A stretch of 64,000 nt of DNA from [Mycobacterium] stephanolepidis (lineage in GTDB: Bacteria; Actinomycetota; Actinomycetes; Mycobacteriales; Mycobacteriaceae): the NCBI RefSeq assembly GCF_002356335.1, contig NZ_AP018165.1, forward strand, positions 4,340,001-4,404,000. The letters are read 5' to 3'. Below are positions 1 through 9,830 of the stretch, piece after piece. A model generated the notes under the pieces. That model was given only the letters and a program-made list of their open reading frames with translations, made no database searches and was not told the origin of the DNA. A program made the position numbers and the translations under genes. How positions within the stretch are numbered: the first letter of the stretch is position 1; each line of letters begins with the position of its first letter.

Positions 1-7
1 GGCCGTA

Positions 8-616
8 GTGCTGGTCGACTCTGATCTGGGTGAAGACCGCATCGACCCGGCACCGTTGGACGAGTGGATTGGCGGGCGCCAGATCCCCGAGCAGGGACTG
101 GACGGCAGAATGGTCGATGTCTCTGGTGGGGCGGCATTCCTGTTATGCCGCAGAGCTTCGCGACTCAACTCGCATGCCGCGCAATGGGCACTGCCCGGTG
201 GACGATTGGATCCGGGTGAGAACGCGGTACAGGCCGCGCTGCGTGAGCTGGACGAGGAGCTGGGGGTCGCGCTGCCCGATTCGACGGTGCTCGGGCTGCT
301 CGACGACTACCCGACACGATCGGGATACGTGATTACCCCGGTGGTGGTGTGGGGCGGCGGCCGCCTGGAGATGCGGCCCTCACCCGACGAAGTGGTGGCG
401 GCCTACCGCGTGGGATTACACCAACTCCAGCGCGAGGATTCACCGCGCTACATCAACATTCCGGAGAGCCCACGCCCGGTGGTGCAGATCCCACTGGGCA
501 ACGACCTCATCCACGCCCCCACCGGGGCCGTCTTGTTACAGGTGAGATGGCTCTGTCTGGAAGGCCGCGGTGACCGCGTCGATCAGCTGGAGCAGCCGGT
601 CTTCGCCTGGCGATAA
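8..616 (+). CDS. Nudix hydrolase (possibly cut at the window edge)
   Basis: Nudix-family pyrophosphohydrolase that should cleave a nucleoside-diphosphate-linked substrate; the exact substrate cannot be read. A complete Nudix box is visible at about residues 64-86: GGRLDPGE, then seven residues, then RELDEELGV, giving the GX5EX7REUXEEXGU pattern with all metal-binding glutamates. The flanking text (WALPGG, and a late RWLCLEG segment) fits the CoA/ADP-ribose-like Nudix fold. The first usable start is GTG at 8, but the frame stays open to base 1, so the true start may lie outside the window. It converges on the next gene, leaving only 7 bp between stops. Confidence 0.8.
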   Translation: MLVDSDLGEDRIDPAPLDEWIGGRQIPEQGLDGRMVDVSGGAAFLLCRRASRLNSHAAQWALPGGRLDPGENAVQAALRELDEELGVALPDSTVLGLLDDYPTRSGYVITPVVVWGGGRLEMRPSPDEVVAAYRVGLHQLQREDSPRYINIPESPRPVVQIPLGNDLIHAPTGAVLLQVRWLCLEGRGDRVDQLEQPVFAWR

Positions 617-623
617 CCGGGGC

Positions 624-1037
624 CTAGGACACGTTGGCGCGCGCCAGCACCGTCGGCGTCCCATAGGGCGCGCTCTGTTCCGCCACCCAGCCCGGGTCCA
701 GGTACACCGAGTTCGATGCGATCACATTGCCGTCACGCAGGATCTCACCGAGGTAATTGCCGCCCTGGTCGCTGAATATGCTCACCTGCGCTTCGCGAGC
801 CGTCATCGATATGTCGTGCGTCCAGGGCACGAAGGGATCGAGCCAGGTGTACTTCTCCGCCTTCTCTCCCTTACCTGTGTGGTAGGAGATGACCACCTGA
901 CGATTGCTCCCCGGGTCCTGCGCGGTCACGCGGTAGGTCATTTTCACCCCGGGATCGGCATGAACGACCGGGGATGACGGCAGCCCGATCATGGCACTGG
1001 ATGCCAGAGCTACCAGCAGCACGAGAATTCTTCGCAT
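624..1037 (-). CDS. Small secreted MmpS-like protein
   Basis: Exported protein of 137 residues. It starts with a typical signal peptide (MRRILVLLVALASSAMIG, cleavage probably near VVHA-DP). The mature part (VKMTYRVTAQD at about residue 31, a central PWTHDI, then a beta-rich tail with GEILRDGNVIASN) resembles the extracytoplasmic domain of MmpS transport-accessory proteins, which share a VxYxV...PW...DG pattern. Unlike true MmpS it has no N-terminal membrane anchor beyond the signal peptide and no mmpL neighbour. It could equally be a generic small secreted beta-sandwich. The gene lies 20 bp downstream of the M28 peptidase gene on the same strand and may be co-transcribed. Confidence 0.6.
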   Translation of the reverse strand: MRRILVLLVALASSAMIGLPSSPVVHADPGVKMTYRVTAQDPGSNRQVVISYHTGKGEKAEKYTWLDPFVPWTHDISMTAREAQVSIFSDQGGNYLGEILRDGNVIASNSVYLDPGWVAEQSAPYGTPTVLARANVS

Positions 1038-1057
1038 GCGCTGGGATGCTAGCCGCC

Positions 1058-2554
1058 TCAGCGATCCTGCGGAGAGTGTCGCCGAACTTTGCGCTCCGGT
1101 ACGCCGTTGGGCCCGGTGGTCGACAACGCGTACGTGCCGACGGCAAAGGCCACCGCCGAACCGTTGATCCCCAGCGCCTCCTTGCCGACATTCGCGAGAT
1201 TGTCCTTGGGGCCGTGGTAGTTGGGGTCAAATGGTTGACCCGCGCGCCCCTGCCACATCTTGGCTTCCGGGCCGCTCATTCTGTCCAGCGCACCCGAGCT
1301 GATTCCGCCCACCGGGATGTGGGCAGCCAGGAACGGCCCGTAGTCGGATCTGCCGTTGAACTCCTCGGCCGCCGGTCTCTTGCCTGCCAGGTTGAGGTAT
1401 CCAGCGAAGGTTCGTTCGATCCCCGCTGACCCCTCCGGTATGTCCAACGGCGGCCGGTTCGGATCCGGTTTGGCGGCCGACTGGTCACCGTCGAGCACGA
1501 AGTACCCGGCATTGGGCGAACCGAGCATGTCGAAGTTCAGGTACAGCGCGATGTCGTTGAGCTCGTCGGCGTTGCGGCCCTTGGCGTACTCGATCGACCC
1601 GGCCAGTCCGTCCTCCTCGGCGGCCCAGAAAGCGAACCTGACGGCGTTGTTGATCACCGGCTTGGGGCCCAGCTGCAGTGCGCTCTCCAAGACCGCGGCC
1701 ACACCGGTTCCGTTGTCGTTGATGCCCGGGCCCTTGGCCACGCTGTCCAAGTGCGCTCCGGCGAGCACCACATTCGCCGGGTCACCCGTTGCGGTCTGAG
1801 CGATGATGCTGCGCGAGCGCACCTTCGCGATGTTCATGTCCAGCACCAGCGTTATCGGTGACGAATTGCGACGCAGCAGGGTATCGACTCCCGAATCGAC
1901 TATCCCGACCGGAATGGACAGCTGCTCATAGTAATTGGGCGTGAAGAGGCCCTCACCGGCACCGGCCTGCATCACCACCAGCACCGCCGCCGCACCTTTT
2001 TCCTTGGCGACATTGTGCTTGTCGACCACCGAACACCCGGCGCCGTCGACCACCGCGATCTGACCGTCGAGCTTGAGAGTGCCGTAATCGGCCCCGGCAC
2101 AGCCACCGGCCCTGCCCGAGGGCCGGATGATGTTGGCCTTGAGCCCGCCCTTGGGGGTCTGGGCGAAGTAGGAAGCCTGATCCACCGCGTAGGGGCGACC
2201 GCCTATCTCGACGAGCGGCTTGCCCTCGGTGAGTACCTTCAGCCTGGACAGCTCCGGGGCCTGAACCTCGAAACCACGATCTTTCAACGCCTTTGTCACG
2301 TAGTCGGCGCTGACGTCGTAGCCGGGCGTGCCCTCGGCACGGTTCCCGCCGTGGGCGTCGGCCGCCTGCTGCAGCTGTTGCAGGTGCACCATCATCGCGT
2401 CCACCGTCACCGAACGCGCAAGGTCGGCTGCGAGATTCGGATTCGGTGCCGCCGGTGCACCGGCGCCCGGTGGAGTCGGGTTAGCGCAGCAGCTCGCCAC
2501 CGCCGCAATCGCAAGCAGGGAGCAACCACGCGCTAGTCCCCGAAACAACGCCAT
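1058..2554 (-). CDS. LpqL-like M28 lipoprotein aminopeptidase, downstream copy
   Basis: Predicted zinc aminopeptidase anchored outside the membrane (498 aa). The chosen ATG at 2554 gives a lipoprotein signal MALFRGLARGCSLLAIAAVASC with lipid Cys22; a TTGAGG run lies about 8 nt upstream. An earlier in-frame ATG at 2617 would bury the signal peptide. A protease-associated (PA) domain occupies roughly residues 130-245. The M28 catalytic domain follows, with the usual metal ligands: GAHLDSV (His, Asp), INDNGTG (Asp), AAEEDG (Glu pair), NFDMLGSPN (Asp) and NYHGPKDN (His). The neighbouring upstream gene is a paralogue, so this is a tandem duplication. LpqL (Rv0418) of M. tuberculosis also sits next to thiG. 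Confidence 0.85.
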   Translation of the reverse strand: MALFRGLARGCSLLAIAAVASCCANPTPPGAGAPAAPNPNLAADLARSVTVDAMMVHLQQLQQAADAHGGNRAEGTPGYDVSADYVTKALKDRGFEVQAPELSRLKVLTEGKPLVEIGGRPYAVDQASYFAQTPKGGLKANIIRPSGRAGGCAGADYGTLKLDGQIAVVDGAGCSVVDKHNVAKEKGAAAVLVVMQAGAGEGLFTPNYYEQLSIPVGIVDSGVDTLLRRNSSPITLVLDMNIAKVRSRSIIAQTATGDPANVVLAGAHLDSVAKGPGINDNGTGVAAVLESALQLGPKPVINNAVRFAFWAAEEDGLAGSIEYAKGRNADELNDIALYLNFDMLGSPNAGYFVLDGDQSAAKPDPNRPPLDIPEGSAGIERTFAGYLNLAGKRPAAEEFNGRSDYGPFLAAHIPVGGISSGALDRMSGPEAKMWQGRAGQPFDPNYHGPKDNLANVGKEALGINGSAVAFAVGTYALSTTGPNGVPERKVRRHSPQDR

Positions 2555-2682
2555 CAAAAAAACCTCAATGAAACCTCTTGGAACCCCGGTGGAGTTGTGC
2601 GAATCGAGCAATCGCACACGCTACCGCACCAACGTTGGTTCCCAAGGCCTTTCGGGACGTTGCAACGAACCTGTTACCGCCG

Positions 2683-4182
2683 TTAGTCCTTCAGCTTGTG
2701 CCGGGTACGGTCCTCGCGAATGGGCACACCATTGCGTCCGTCGATGCTCTGCGAGTACAGGCCGATGGTGTACGCGACTCCGCCCGCGTTGATCTTGAGC
2801 GCGTCCTTGTTCACGTTGGCCAGGTTGTCGCCCGCCTGGTGGTAGTTCGGATCGAAGGGCTGGCCCGCCTTGCCGCCCCAGTCCCGAGCCTCATCGTCGG
2901 TCATCTTCTCCTCGGCCCCGGAGAAGATGCCGCCGGTCGGGATGCCCGCCCTGCTGAATGCGTCGTAGTCCGATCGGCCGTCGTATTCGGTGTCGTGGGC
3001 TTTCTTGCCCTGATCGGCAAGGTAGGCGACCTCGGTCCGCTCGATACCGGCCGAACCCTCCGGGATACGCACCGGAATCTCATTCGGATCGGCTTCTTCG
3101 GACAGGTCGCCGTCATAGGTGAGGTACGCGGCGTTCGGTGAACCGAGCATGTCGTAATTCAGATACAGGGCAATGTTTTTCAGCGCGTCCACGTCAAGGG
3201 ATTTGACGTAGTCGGTGGAGCCGATGAGCCCTTCCTCCTCCGCACCCCAGAACGCAAACCTCACCGCGTTTTTCACGTCCGGGTTGGGACCCAACTGCAG
3301 CGCGGTCTCCAGAACCGCCGCGGTACCGGTGCCGTTGTCGTTGATGCCCGGCCCTTCCGGAACGCTGTCGAGGTGCGCACCGGCCATCACGACATCCGTC
3401 GTGGCACCCGTCTTGGTCTGGGCGATCACATTGCGTGCCTTGATGTCCTTGGTCTCCGCATCGACCTTGAGGACAACCTGGTCGGGATGTGCGCGCAGAT
3501 CTGCTCCGGCCGACTTGGTGACGCCGACCACCGGAATCTTCGGGGTGGCATCCTCACCGAGGGTGCCACCCGCCTTGCTCTCATCGACATTGTCCGCGAC
3601 GATCAGGCCGACCGCGCCGCGCTCGGCGGCCGCCCTCTCCTTCTCGGCGAACGGGCACGCTCCACGGTCGACCAGGACCACGGCGCCCTTGACATCCAGA
3701 CCGTCGTAATCCTCGGCGGTGCAACCCGGCGATTCTTCCGCACGGGCCGCGACCAGCCGTCCCTGAACCTGGCCGCCCGGCGAGTACGACAGCACTGCGG
3801 CGTCGATCTTCTTGGGGCCGACGGTCAGATCCAACGATTTGGCCTGGAAGTACTTGAAGTCGAACTCGGGCGTCTGTACGTCGAATCCCTTGTCCTTCAG
3901 CGTTTTCACCACGTAGTCGACACTCTGATCGAAGCCGGGAGTGCCCACGGCCCGGGTGTTGTTGTTCTTGTCGGCGATCTCCTGAAGCTCCGAGAGGTGC
4001 TTCACGACGTTGTCGATGGTCACCTTCTCGTGCAGCGAGTGCGCGAAGCCGACCGCCTCCGCGGAGCCTGCCTGCGGCACCGAGCGGGGTGCGTCGCCGC
4101 CATCCCGATCGCACGCCGTCACCGTCGCCAGCGCGCATACCGCGGACACCGCAACCGCACACACAACCCGCTTGGTCCCCAT
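2683..4182 (-). CDS. lpqL: LpqL-like M28 lipoprotein aminopeptidase, upstream copy
   Basis: Second zinc aminopeptidase lipoprotein (499 aa). Signal sequence and lipobox are clear (ATVTAC, lipid Cys24), and AAGGGAG precedes the ATG by about 4 nt. A PA domain (GCTAEDYDG...VDRGACPFAEK) is followed by the M28 domain with GAHLDSVPEGPG, INDNGTG, GAEEEG, NYDMLGSPN and NYHQAGDN as the metal-site motifs. It keeps the same order of motifs as the downstream copy. It is the better candidate for the lpqL orthologue because it stands closest to the thi genes. The ABC transporter genes lie immediately upstream on the same strand with 18 bp between, so co-transcription is likely. Substrates are unknown; peptide processing in the envelope is the family role. 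Confidence 0.87.
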   Translation of the reverse strand: MGTKRVVCAVAVSAVCALATVTACDRDGGDAPRSVPQAGSAEAVGFAHSLHEKVTIDNVVKHLSELQEIADKNNNTRAVGTPGFDQSVDYVVKTLKDKGFDVQTPEFDFKYFQAKSLDLTVGPKKIDAAVLSYSPGGQVQGRLVAARAEESPGCTAEDYDGLDVKGAVVLVDRGACPFAEKERAAAERGAVGLIVADNVDESKAGGTLGEDATPKIPVVGVTKSAGADLRAHPDQVVLKVDAETKDIKARNVIAQTKTGATTDVVMAGAHLDSVPEGPGINDNGTGTAAVLETALQLGPNPDVKNAVRFAFWGAEEEGLIGSTDYVKSLDVDALKNIALYLNYDMLGSPNAAYLTYDGDLSEEADPNEIPVRIPEGSAGIERTEVAYLADQGKKAHDTEYDGRSDYDAFSRAGIPTGGIFSGAEEKMTDDEARDWGGKAGQPFDPNYHQAGDNLANVNKDALKINAGGVAYTIGLYSQSIDGRNGVPIREDRTRHKLKD

Positions 4183-4200
4183 GGTTCTCCCTTGTCCGAC

Positions 4201-4953
4201 TTAGACGTCGCGTCGCTGCACGACGACCAAGGCCGCAGCGAGCGTGATGACAACCACGGTAGCAAAGTAGATGAGAGAGCCGGTGGTGCCCCAAACGAAG
4301 CGCACACCGTCGGAGGTGTACCAGGGCACACCGGTAAACCTGATTCCGTTGGCGAAAGGAAGGAAGGGCTGCAACGCCTTTCCGGCATCAGTGAGCCAGC
4401 CCAGCATCAACTCGAGCACTGTCGGCCACAACAGCAGCACTGCAACAGCGCCCGCGGTGTGCTTCAGCAACACACCCACCGCCACCGCGAGTACGGCACA
4501 CAAGAACGCGTACACGCTCACCGAGCCAATCGTGTTCCACACACCGGCACTGTCGAGCGCCAAGTTCGCACCCGCCACCGATCCGGCCATGGCGCGCACC
4601 AACACGATCGAGGTCAGCGTGGTGACCGCGGTGACCACTGCCACCCAGACCCCCGCGACCAGGGCCTTGGCGCCGATTACCGACAACCTGTTGGGCGAGG
4701 CCTGAAAGGTGGTTCGCACCATCGCGGTTCGATTCTCATTGGTCACCGTCATCGCGGCGAGCACCATCAGCAGCGGCACCCCCACGACGGTCGCACCGCC
4801 CGCGGCGTCACCGGGGGTGATGGGCGCGTAGACAGAAGCCGATCCGCCCTGCAGGCCCGCTAATCCCAAACCCAAGGCCAGGGCAAGCAGGCTGCACCAC
4901 ACCGCAGAACGCGAGGTGGATACCTTGATCCGCTCGGCCGCGATAACGCCCAT
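4201..4953 (-). CDS. ABC transporter permease
   Basis: Integral membrane protein of 250 residues with about six hydrophobic segments, starting with WCSLLALALGLGLAGL near residue 20 and ending with IYFATVVVITLAAALVVV just before the C terminus. This is the layout of ABC-2-type permeases of small ATPase/permease pairs. The ATG at 4953 overlaps the stop of the upstream ATPase gene (TGATG), so the two are translationally coupled and surely form one transporter. The N terminus (ERIKVSTSRS) fits the ABC-2 pattern. Cargo is not evident; related two-gene systems export antibiotics, lipids or peptides. Confidence 0.85.
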   Translation of the reverse strand: MGVIAAERIKVSTSRSAVWCSLLALALGLGLAGLQGGSASVYAPITPGDAAGGATVVGVPLLMVLAAMTVTNENRTAMVRTTFQASPNRLSVIGAKALVAGVWVAVVTAVTTLTSIVLVRAMAGSVAGANLALDSAGVWNTIGSVSVYAFLCAVLAVAVGVLLKHTAGAVAVLLLWPTVLELMLGWLTDAGKALQPFLPFANGIRFTGVPWYTSDGVRFVWGTTGSLIYFATVVVITLAAALVVVQRRDV

Positions 4954-5894
4954 CAGTGAGCACCCTCCGCGTCGGCGGATACCTGACTGCGGTACTGCAC
5001 GGCATCATCGGTCAGCGACAGGTACGCGTCCTCCAACGAAACCCGTTGCGGGGAAAGTTCGTACAACGTGACGCCACGACGTGCGGCAAGCTCGCCGACC
5101 TGTTCGATAAGAGCACCGCTGATTTCCAGCACGCTTGCCTCTCCACCGTGTTCCGAAACGTGCACCGAGAAGCCACTTTCTTCCGCCGCGGTACGCAAGG
5201 TCTCGAGTTGAGGGCTGCGCACCCGCACCACATCGGCACCGGCCCGACTGACGAACTCATGCATGGATGTCGCCGCGATAAGCCGGCCGCGGCCGATGAC
5301 CACCAATTGGTCTGCCGTGTTGGCCATTTCGGAGAGCAGGTGGCTGGAGACCAGCACCGTGCGGCTCTGTGCGGCCAGACTCTGCATCAGGGTCCGAATC
5401 CAGTGGATGCCTTCGGGGTCCAGGCCGTTGACCGGTTCATCGAACAGCAGTACCTGGGGATCGCCGAGCAGCGCGACCGCGATGCCCAGCCGCTGCGACA
5501 TACCCAGGGAGAAGGTGCCGGCATGACGACTGGCCACGTCGGTCAGCCCGACCATCTCCAGCACTTCGTCCACCCGCCGGGAGGGGATGTCATTGGCGGC
5601 GGCGATCCACCTCAGGTGATTACGCGCCGTCCGATTGGGGTGAAACTGCTTGGGGTCCAGCAGCGCCCCGACCTCGCGCAGTGGATGGTCGATCTCGTGA
5701 TATTGCTTGCCGCCAATCGTCGCGGTCCCGGACGTCGGACGAGCCAGCCCGACGATCATGCGCAACGTCGTCGACTTACCTGCCCCATTGGGGCCCAGGA
5801 ACCCGGTCACGACGCCCGGCTCGATGGTTACCGAGAGGTCATCGACCGCCGGGGTCTGCCCATAGACCTTGGTCAGCGACCGCAGTTCGATCAT
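4953..5894 (-). CDS. ABC transporter ATP-binding protein
   Basis: ATPase subunit (313 aa) of the ABC transporter formed with the downstream permease. Visible motifs are Walker A GPNGAGKSTT near residue 37, signature FSLGMSQRLGIA, Walker B VLLFDEPVNGLDP and the H-loop SSHLLSEM. The signature has LGMSQ in place of canonical LSGGQ, as in BcrA/DrrA-like exporters. A C-terminal extension of about 100 residues, also typical of the DrrA/BcrA group, follows. The chosen start is ATG 5894 (MIELRSLTKVYG), where homologous ATPases begin; an upstream in-frame ATG at 5960 would overlap thiG. The combination suggests export rather than uptake. Confidence 0.88.
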   Translation of the reverse strand: MIELRSLTKVYGQTPAVDDLSVTIEPGVVTGFLGPNGAGKSTTLRMIVGLARPTSGTATIGGKQYHEIDHPLREVGALLDPKQFHPNRTARNHLRWIAAANDIPSRRVDEVLEMVGLTDVASRHAGTFSLGMSQRLGIAVALLGDPQVLLFDEPVNGLDPEGIHWIRTLMQSLAAQSRTVLVSSHLLSEMANTADQLVVIGRGRLIAATSMHEFVSRAGADVVRVRSPQLETLRTAAEESGFSVHVSEHGGEASVLEISGALIEQVGELAARRGVTLYELSPQRVSLEDAYLSLTDDAVQYRSQVSADAEGAH

Positions 5895-5911
5895 GCGGCC
5901 CACTATGCCAG

Positions 5912-6893
<982 letters not shown>

Positions 6894-6897
<4 letters not shown>

Positions 6898-7955
6898 CGG
6901 GCCTCCTGACTGTGTGCCTTCTCAAACCGGCGGGGATCGACGGCATTCGGCGACTCGCCTCCGCCAAGCACCACCCCGATCGTCTTCGCCGTCCACGGCG
7001 CGAGGAGAAACCCCGAGCGGCCATGACCGGCGGCCACGAGAGTCCGATCGTCGATCCTGCCCACCATGGGCAGATTGTCATCGGTCATCGGGCGCAGACC
7101 CGCCGCGCATTCGGCGAATTCGTACTCCCCCAGACAGGGCAGCACCGCGCACGCGTCGTCGAGCAGGTCCCGCACGCCTGCCACGGCAGGCGCGGTGTCA
7201 TGGCCATGCTCGTACTGTGTGGCGCCGACGACGACACCGTCGTGCCGGGGCACCAGATAGACGTGACGTCCGTGTACCCGCGCCCGGATCACGTTCGTGG
7301 GCGGGGGCATCGCGCCGGGGCGCCGTCGCAACCGCAGCACCTCGCCCTTCACCGGACGAATCGGCAGATTCGCGAGAGTTGCCGCCTGCACCCCGTTCGC
7401 GATCACGATCTGATCGGCGGACGCCTCCTGGACGGCGGCAACCGCGGTGCCCATATGCACGCCCAGCGCCTCGCATTCGGCGGCCAACACGTGCAACACC
7501 GCTCGATTGTCGACGGCGAGTTCTTCGGGCGCGGTGAATCCGCGACGGATGTTCTGCGCCAGCAGCGGCTCGATATCGCGGGCGTTGGTGGTCGAGGCAA
7601 CGGTGTGACCGCGCCCGGCCAGCCAGTCCGCCATGGTCCTCAGCTCGCCGACATCGGCCGTGTCGACGGCCACGGTGAGTGACCCCCGTGCGGTGATCAC
7701 GGCACCTGCCACGTCCTCGTCGATGAAGCCGTCGCGCCAGATCCCGAGGGATTCGATACCCAGATCCAGCAGGTCATCCTCACCCGGCCAGGCCTCGCTG
7801 TAGGGCGCAAGCATGCCGCCCGCCACCCAGGACGGACCCTTTCGGCCGTCGTCGTGAACAGTGACCCGCCAGCCGAGGCGGGCGGCTTCACGTGCCACGG
7901 AAAGCCCGATGACCCCGCCGCCGATGACGGCGACAGAGCCTGATTGAGACGACAT
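6894..7955 (-). CDS. thiO: Glycine oxidase ThiO
   Basis: FAD-dependent glycine oxidase (353 aa) that supplies dehydroglycine for thiazole synthesis. The N-terminal dinucleotide fold is [21 protein letters not shown] at about residues 8-28; the C-terminal FAD contact region reads [15 protein letters not shown]. The DAO-type middle includes [14 protein letters not shown]. The start is ATG 7955, just downstream of the TPP riboswitch; an ATG at 7985 lies inside the conserved riboswitch 3' strand (MPAKG) and is not a credible start. First gene of thiO-thiS-thiG, divergent from thiE as in M. tuberculosis Rv0414c/Rv0415. Confidence 0.93.
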
Positions 7956-7964
7956 CACAATCGG

Positions 7965-8067
7965 AGTCACTCCCTTCGCCGGCATGACCCGGATCAGGTC
8001 GGACGGTCAGGGCTGGATTCGTTGGCCCACTCTCAGCCCGCTCATCCCGGGGCTCCCGCGTTACTTA
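7965..8067 (-). promoter_or_regulatory. TPP riboswitch (THI element) ahead of thiO
   Basis: On the minus strand the leader contains the conserved THI-box pieces in order: GGGAGCCCCGGGATGAGC, GGGCTGAGAGTGG, GACCTGATCCGGGTCATG and CCGGCGAAGGGAGTG. These are the conserved loops and helices of the thiamine pyrophosphate aptamer, including the CUGAGA and ACCUGAU-type motifs that hold the pyrimidine and pyrophosphate ends of the ligand. The element ends about 10 nt before the thiO start, so control is probably on translation initiation. thiE, which is divergent, is transcribed away from the aptamer and is not covered by it. Boundaries are approximate. Confidence 0.93.
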
Positions 8068-8093
8068 CACCTACAACGCTAGCGTCTTCGACT

Positions 8094-8780
8094 ATGCACC
8101 CGCGTTCGGCCCGGCTTGGGTCTGCCCACCTCTATCTCTGCACCGACGCGCGCCGAGAGCGCGGCGATCTCGCCGAATTCGTGGACGCCGCCCTCGCCGG
8201 CGGAGTCGACATCGTGCAGCTGCGCGACAAGGGGTCCGTGGGTGAGCAGCAGTTCGGCCGGCTTGAGCCCTCCGAAGAACTCGAGTACCTGGCTGTTCTC
8301 GGTGCGGCCGCCGCGCGTCACGGCGCCCTGTTCGCGGTCAACGACCGTGCCGACATCGCCCGCGCGGCGGGGGCCGACGTCCTGCATCTCGGCCAGGATG
8401 ACCTGCCTCTCGCGGTCGCCAGGGAGATCGTCGGTCCGGATGTGCTGATCGGCCGATCCACACATGATGCGGTCCAGGCCCGCGAGGCAGCCCTCGATAC
8501 CGGGGTCGACTACTTCTGCTGCGGACCCTGCTGGCCGACGCCCACCAAACCGGGCCGCACCGCGGCCGGCCTCGAGCTTGTCAGCACGGCCGCTGCACTC
8601 GAGACTGCCAAGCCGTGGTTCGCGATCGGCGGTATCGACGAGGCACGGGTGCCCGAGGTGGTCGCGGCGGGAGCCTCGCGGATCGTCGTGGTGCGAGCGA
8701 TCACCGCGTCCGTCGATCCCGGTGCGGCGGCAGCGTCCCTTCGCGAGCTAGTTCACCCAGCGCATACCGCACGCACGTAA
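8094..8780 (+). CDS. thiE: Thiamine-phosphate synthase ThiE
   Basis: Joins HMP pyrophosphate and thiazole phosphate to give thiamine phosphate. The 228-residue product shows HLYLCTDAR, the pyrimidine-site region [42 protein letters not shown] and FAIGGI near the phosphate site, all in the order of ThiE TIM barrels. The ATG at 8094 was chosen because it directly precedes the conserved N terminus; no Shine-Dalgarno sequence is visible in the preceding 30 nt, so the transcript may be leaderless or poorly initiated. Divergent from thiO with the riboswitch between. Confidence 0.93.
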   Translation: MHPRSARLGSAHLYLCTDARRERGDLAEFVDAALAGGVDIVQLRDKGSVGEQQFGRLEPSEELEYLAVLGAAAARHGALFAVNDRADIARAAGADVLHLGQDDLPLAVAREIVGPDVLIGRSTHDAVQAREAALDTGVDYFCCGPCWPTPTKPGRTAAGLELVSTAAALETAKPWFAIGGIDEARVPEVVAAGASRIVVVRAITASVDPGAAAASLRELVHPAHTART

Positions 8781-8823
8781 ATCACGCAGATCTGCTGCAC
8801 CCGGTATGCGCTCGGCGTACGTC

Positions 8824-9195
8824 TCAGGGCCAGATCTGCGCCGGAGCCTCCGGATATTTCGCCTTCCAGCCCACCCATTGCGTATCGGTGGGCCCGATCG
8901 CGCTCTCGAGAATGGTCCACTTCGGGCCGGTCTTTCTGAGTAGACCCTCATACCGCGTCGGGTTGGAGCCGCCGGTGTCCTGCAGCTGACCATCGATCAG
9001 CGCCCAGTCGTCAGCACTCTTGAACGTCGTCACGTCGAGTTTGACGGGTTTACCCAGGTCGGCCTCGACGCGAGCAAGCGCGGCCGCCACCACCTCGTTG
9101 CGGTTGCCCGGCCCGCTCTCGGCTTTCTCTGAGCTGCAGGCGCCCATCAGCACGCTCGTGATCATCGCCAACGTCAGGAGAAAGCCGGTACGCAT
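8824..9195 (-). CDS. Small conserved lipoprotein
   Basis: Predicted lipoprotein of 123 residues: signal MRTGFLLTLAMITSVLMGAC with lipid Cys20, then a short Ser/Glu-rich linker and a domain of about 95 residues. I do not recognise the domain. It contains KPVKLDVTTFKSADDWALIDGQLQD and ends with WVGWKAKYPEAPAQIWP; the aromatic C-terminal end and the alternating hydrophobic pattern suggest a compact beta-rich periplasmic fold. It converges with thiE and lies 9 bp downstream of mutT3 on the same strand, so it may be co-transcribed with mutT3. Confidence 0.7.
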   Translation of the reverse strand: MRTGFLLTLAMITSVLMGACSSEKAESGPGNRNEVVAAALARVEADLGKPVKLDVTTFKSADDWALIDGQLQDTGGSNPTRYEGLLRKTGPKWTILESAIGPTDTQWVGWKAKYPEAPAQIWP

Positions 9196-9204
9196 AACCG
9201 AACG

Positions 9205-9804
9205 CTACGGCAGTTGCCAGGCGAAACGCCCGGGCTCGAGCTCGACGGTACCGGGCCCGGAGAATCCGTTCGATGTCCCCTGCAGCGTCGTCACTACCCG
9301 CAGCAGCGGCCACGCCGACTTGAACCCGGGATGCAACCGCATCCCCTCGATCTTTTCCTCGGGCACCCATCGCAGTTCGGTGCTCTCGTGATTGGCCTCG
9401 GTGGGCAACAGCTCCGCGGCATCGGCAACGACCGTCGTGTAGGTCCAGTGCGCCTGGCCGTCAATGCGTTTGGTCACCACCGAGGAGCGGATGGTCATGG
9501 CGCCCGGCGCGATTCCCGCTTCCTCGGCTGCCTCCCGGACCGCTGCCTGCTCGGCGGACTCATGGCTGTCCCGCGCTCCGCCGGGCAACGCCCAGGTACC
9601 ACCCTGATGACTCCACCAGGCCCGGTGCTGTAGCAGCACCGCAGGCTGACCGCTCGACAGCGGTGCGCGCAACAGCAAACCCGCTGCACCGAACCGCCCC
9701 CAGAATCGCGCACCCGTGTCGGCGACAACCCATCCGTCACCGTCGCCACGCACAGAGTCCACAGTAGAGCCACCAAAGACTAAATATGCTCTTAGACTTC
9801 CCAT
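9205..9804 (-). CDS. mutT3: Nudix hydrolase MutT3
   Basis: Nudix hydrolase of the MutT3 group, expected to hydrolyse oxidised nucleotides. The Nudix box is complete: GGARDSHESAEQAAVREAAEEAGI, read with G, E, RE and EE in register. The N-terminal half (VRGDGDGWVVADTGARFWGRFGAAGLLLR) and HQGGTWALPGG match the mycobacterial MutT3 pattern, and the position next to glnX-glnH-pknG and thiE is the same as Rv0413. The start is uncertain: ATG 9804 is listed, GTG 9762 (VDSVRGDGDG) is equally plausible and nearer the conserved part. Divergent from glnX. Confidence 0.85.
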   Translation of the reverse strand: MGSLRAYLVFGGSTVDSVRGDGDGWVVADTGARFWGRFGAAGLLLRAPLSSGQPAVLLQHRAWWSHQGGTWALPGGARDSHESAEQAAVREAAEEAGIAPGAMTIRSSVVTKRIDGQAHWTYTTVVADAAELLPTEANHESTELRWVPEEKIEGMRLHPGFKSAWPLLRVVTTLQGTSNGFSGPGTVELEPGRFAWQLP

Positions 9805-9830
9805 TAAGGCCGGGGAGAGGAAGGTACGAG

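Noticed and set aside
3373..4863. A 496-codon plus-strand frame over the LpqL and permease genes
   Set aside because: Compositionally odd (His/Gly/Arg-rich), antisense to two well-supported genes, no recognisable motif.
7955..7985. ATG 7985 as thiO start
   Set aside because: It falls in the conserved 3' strand of the TPP aptamer and would force translation through the riboswitch.
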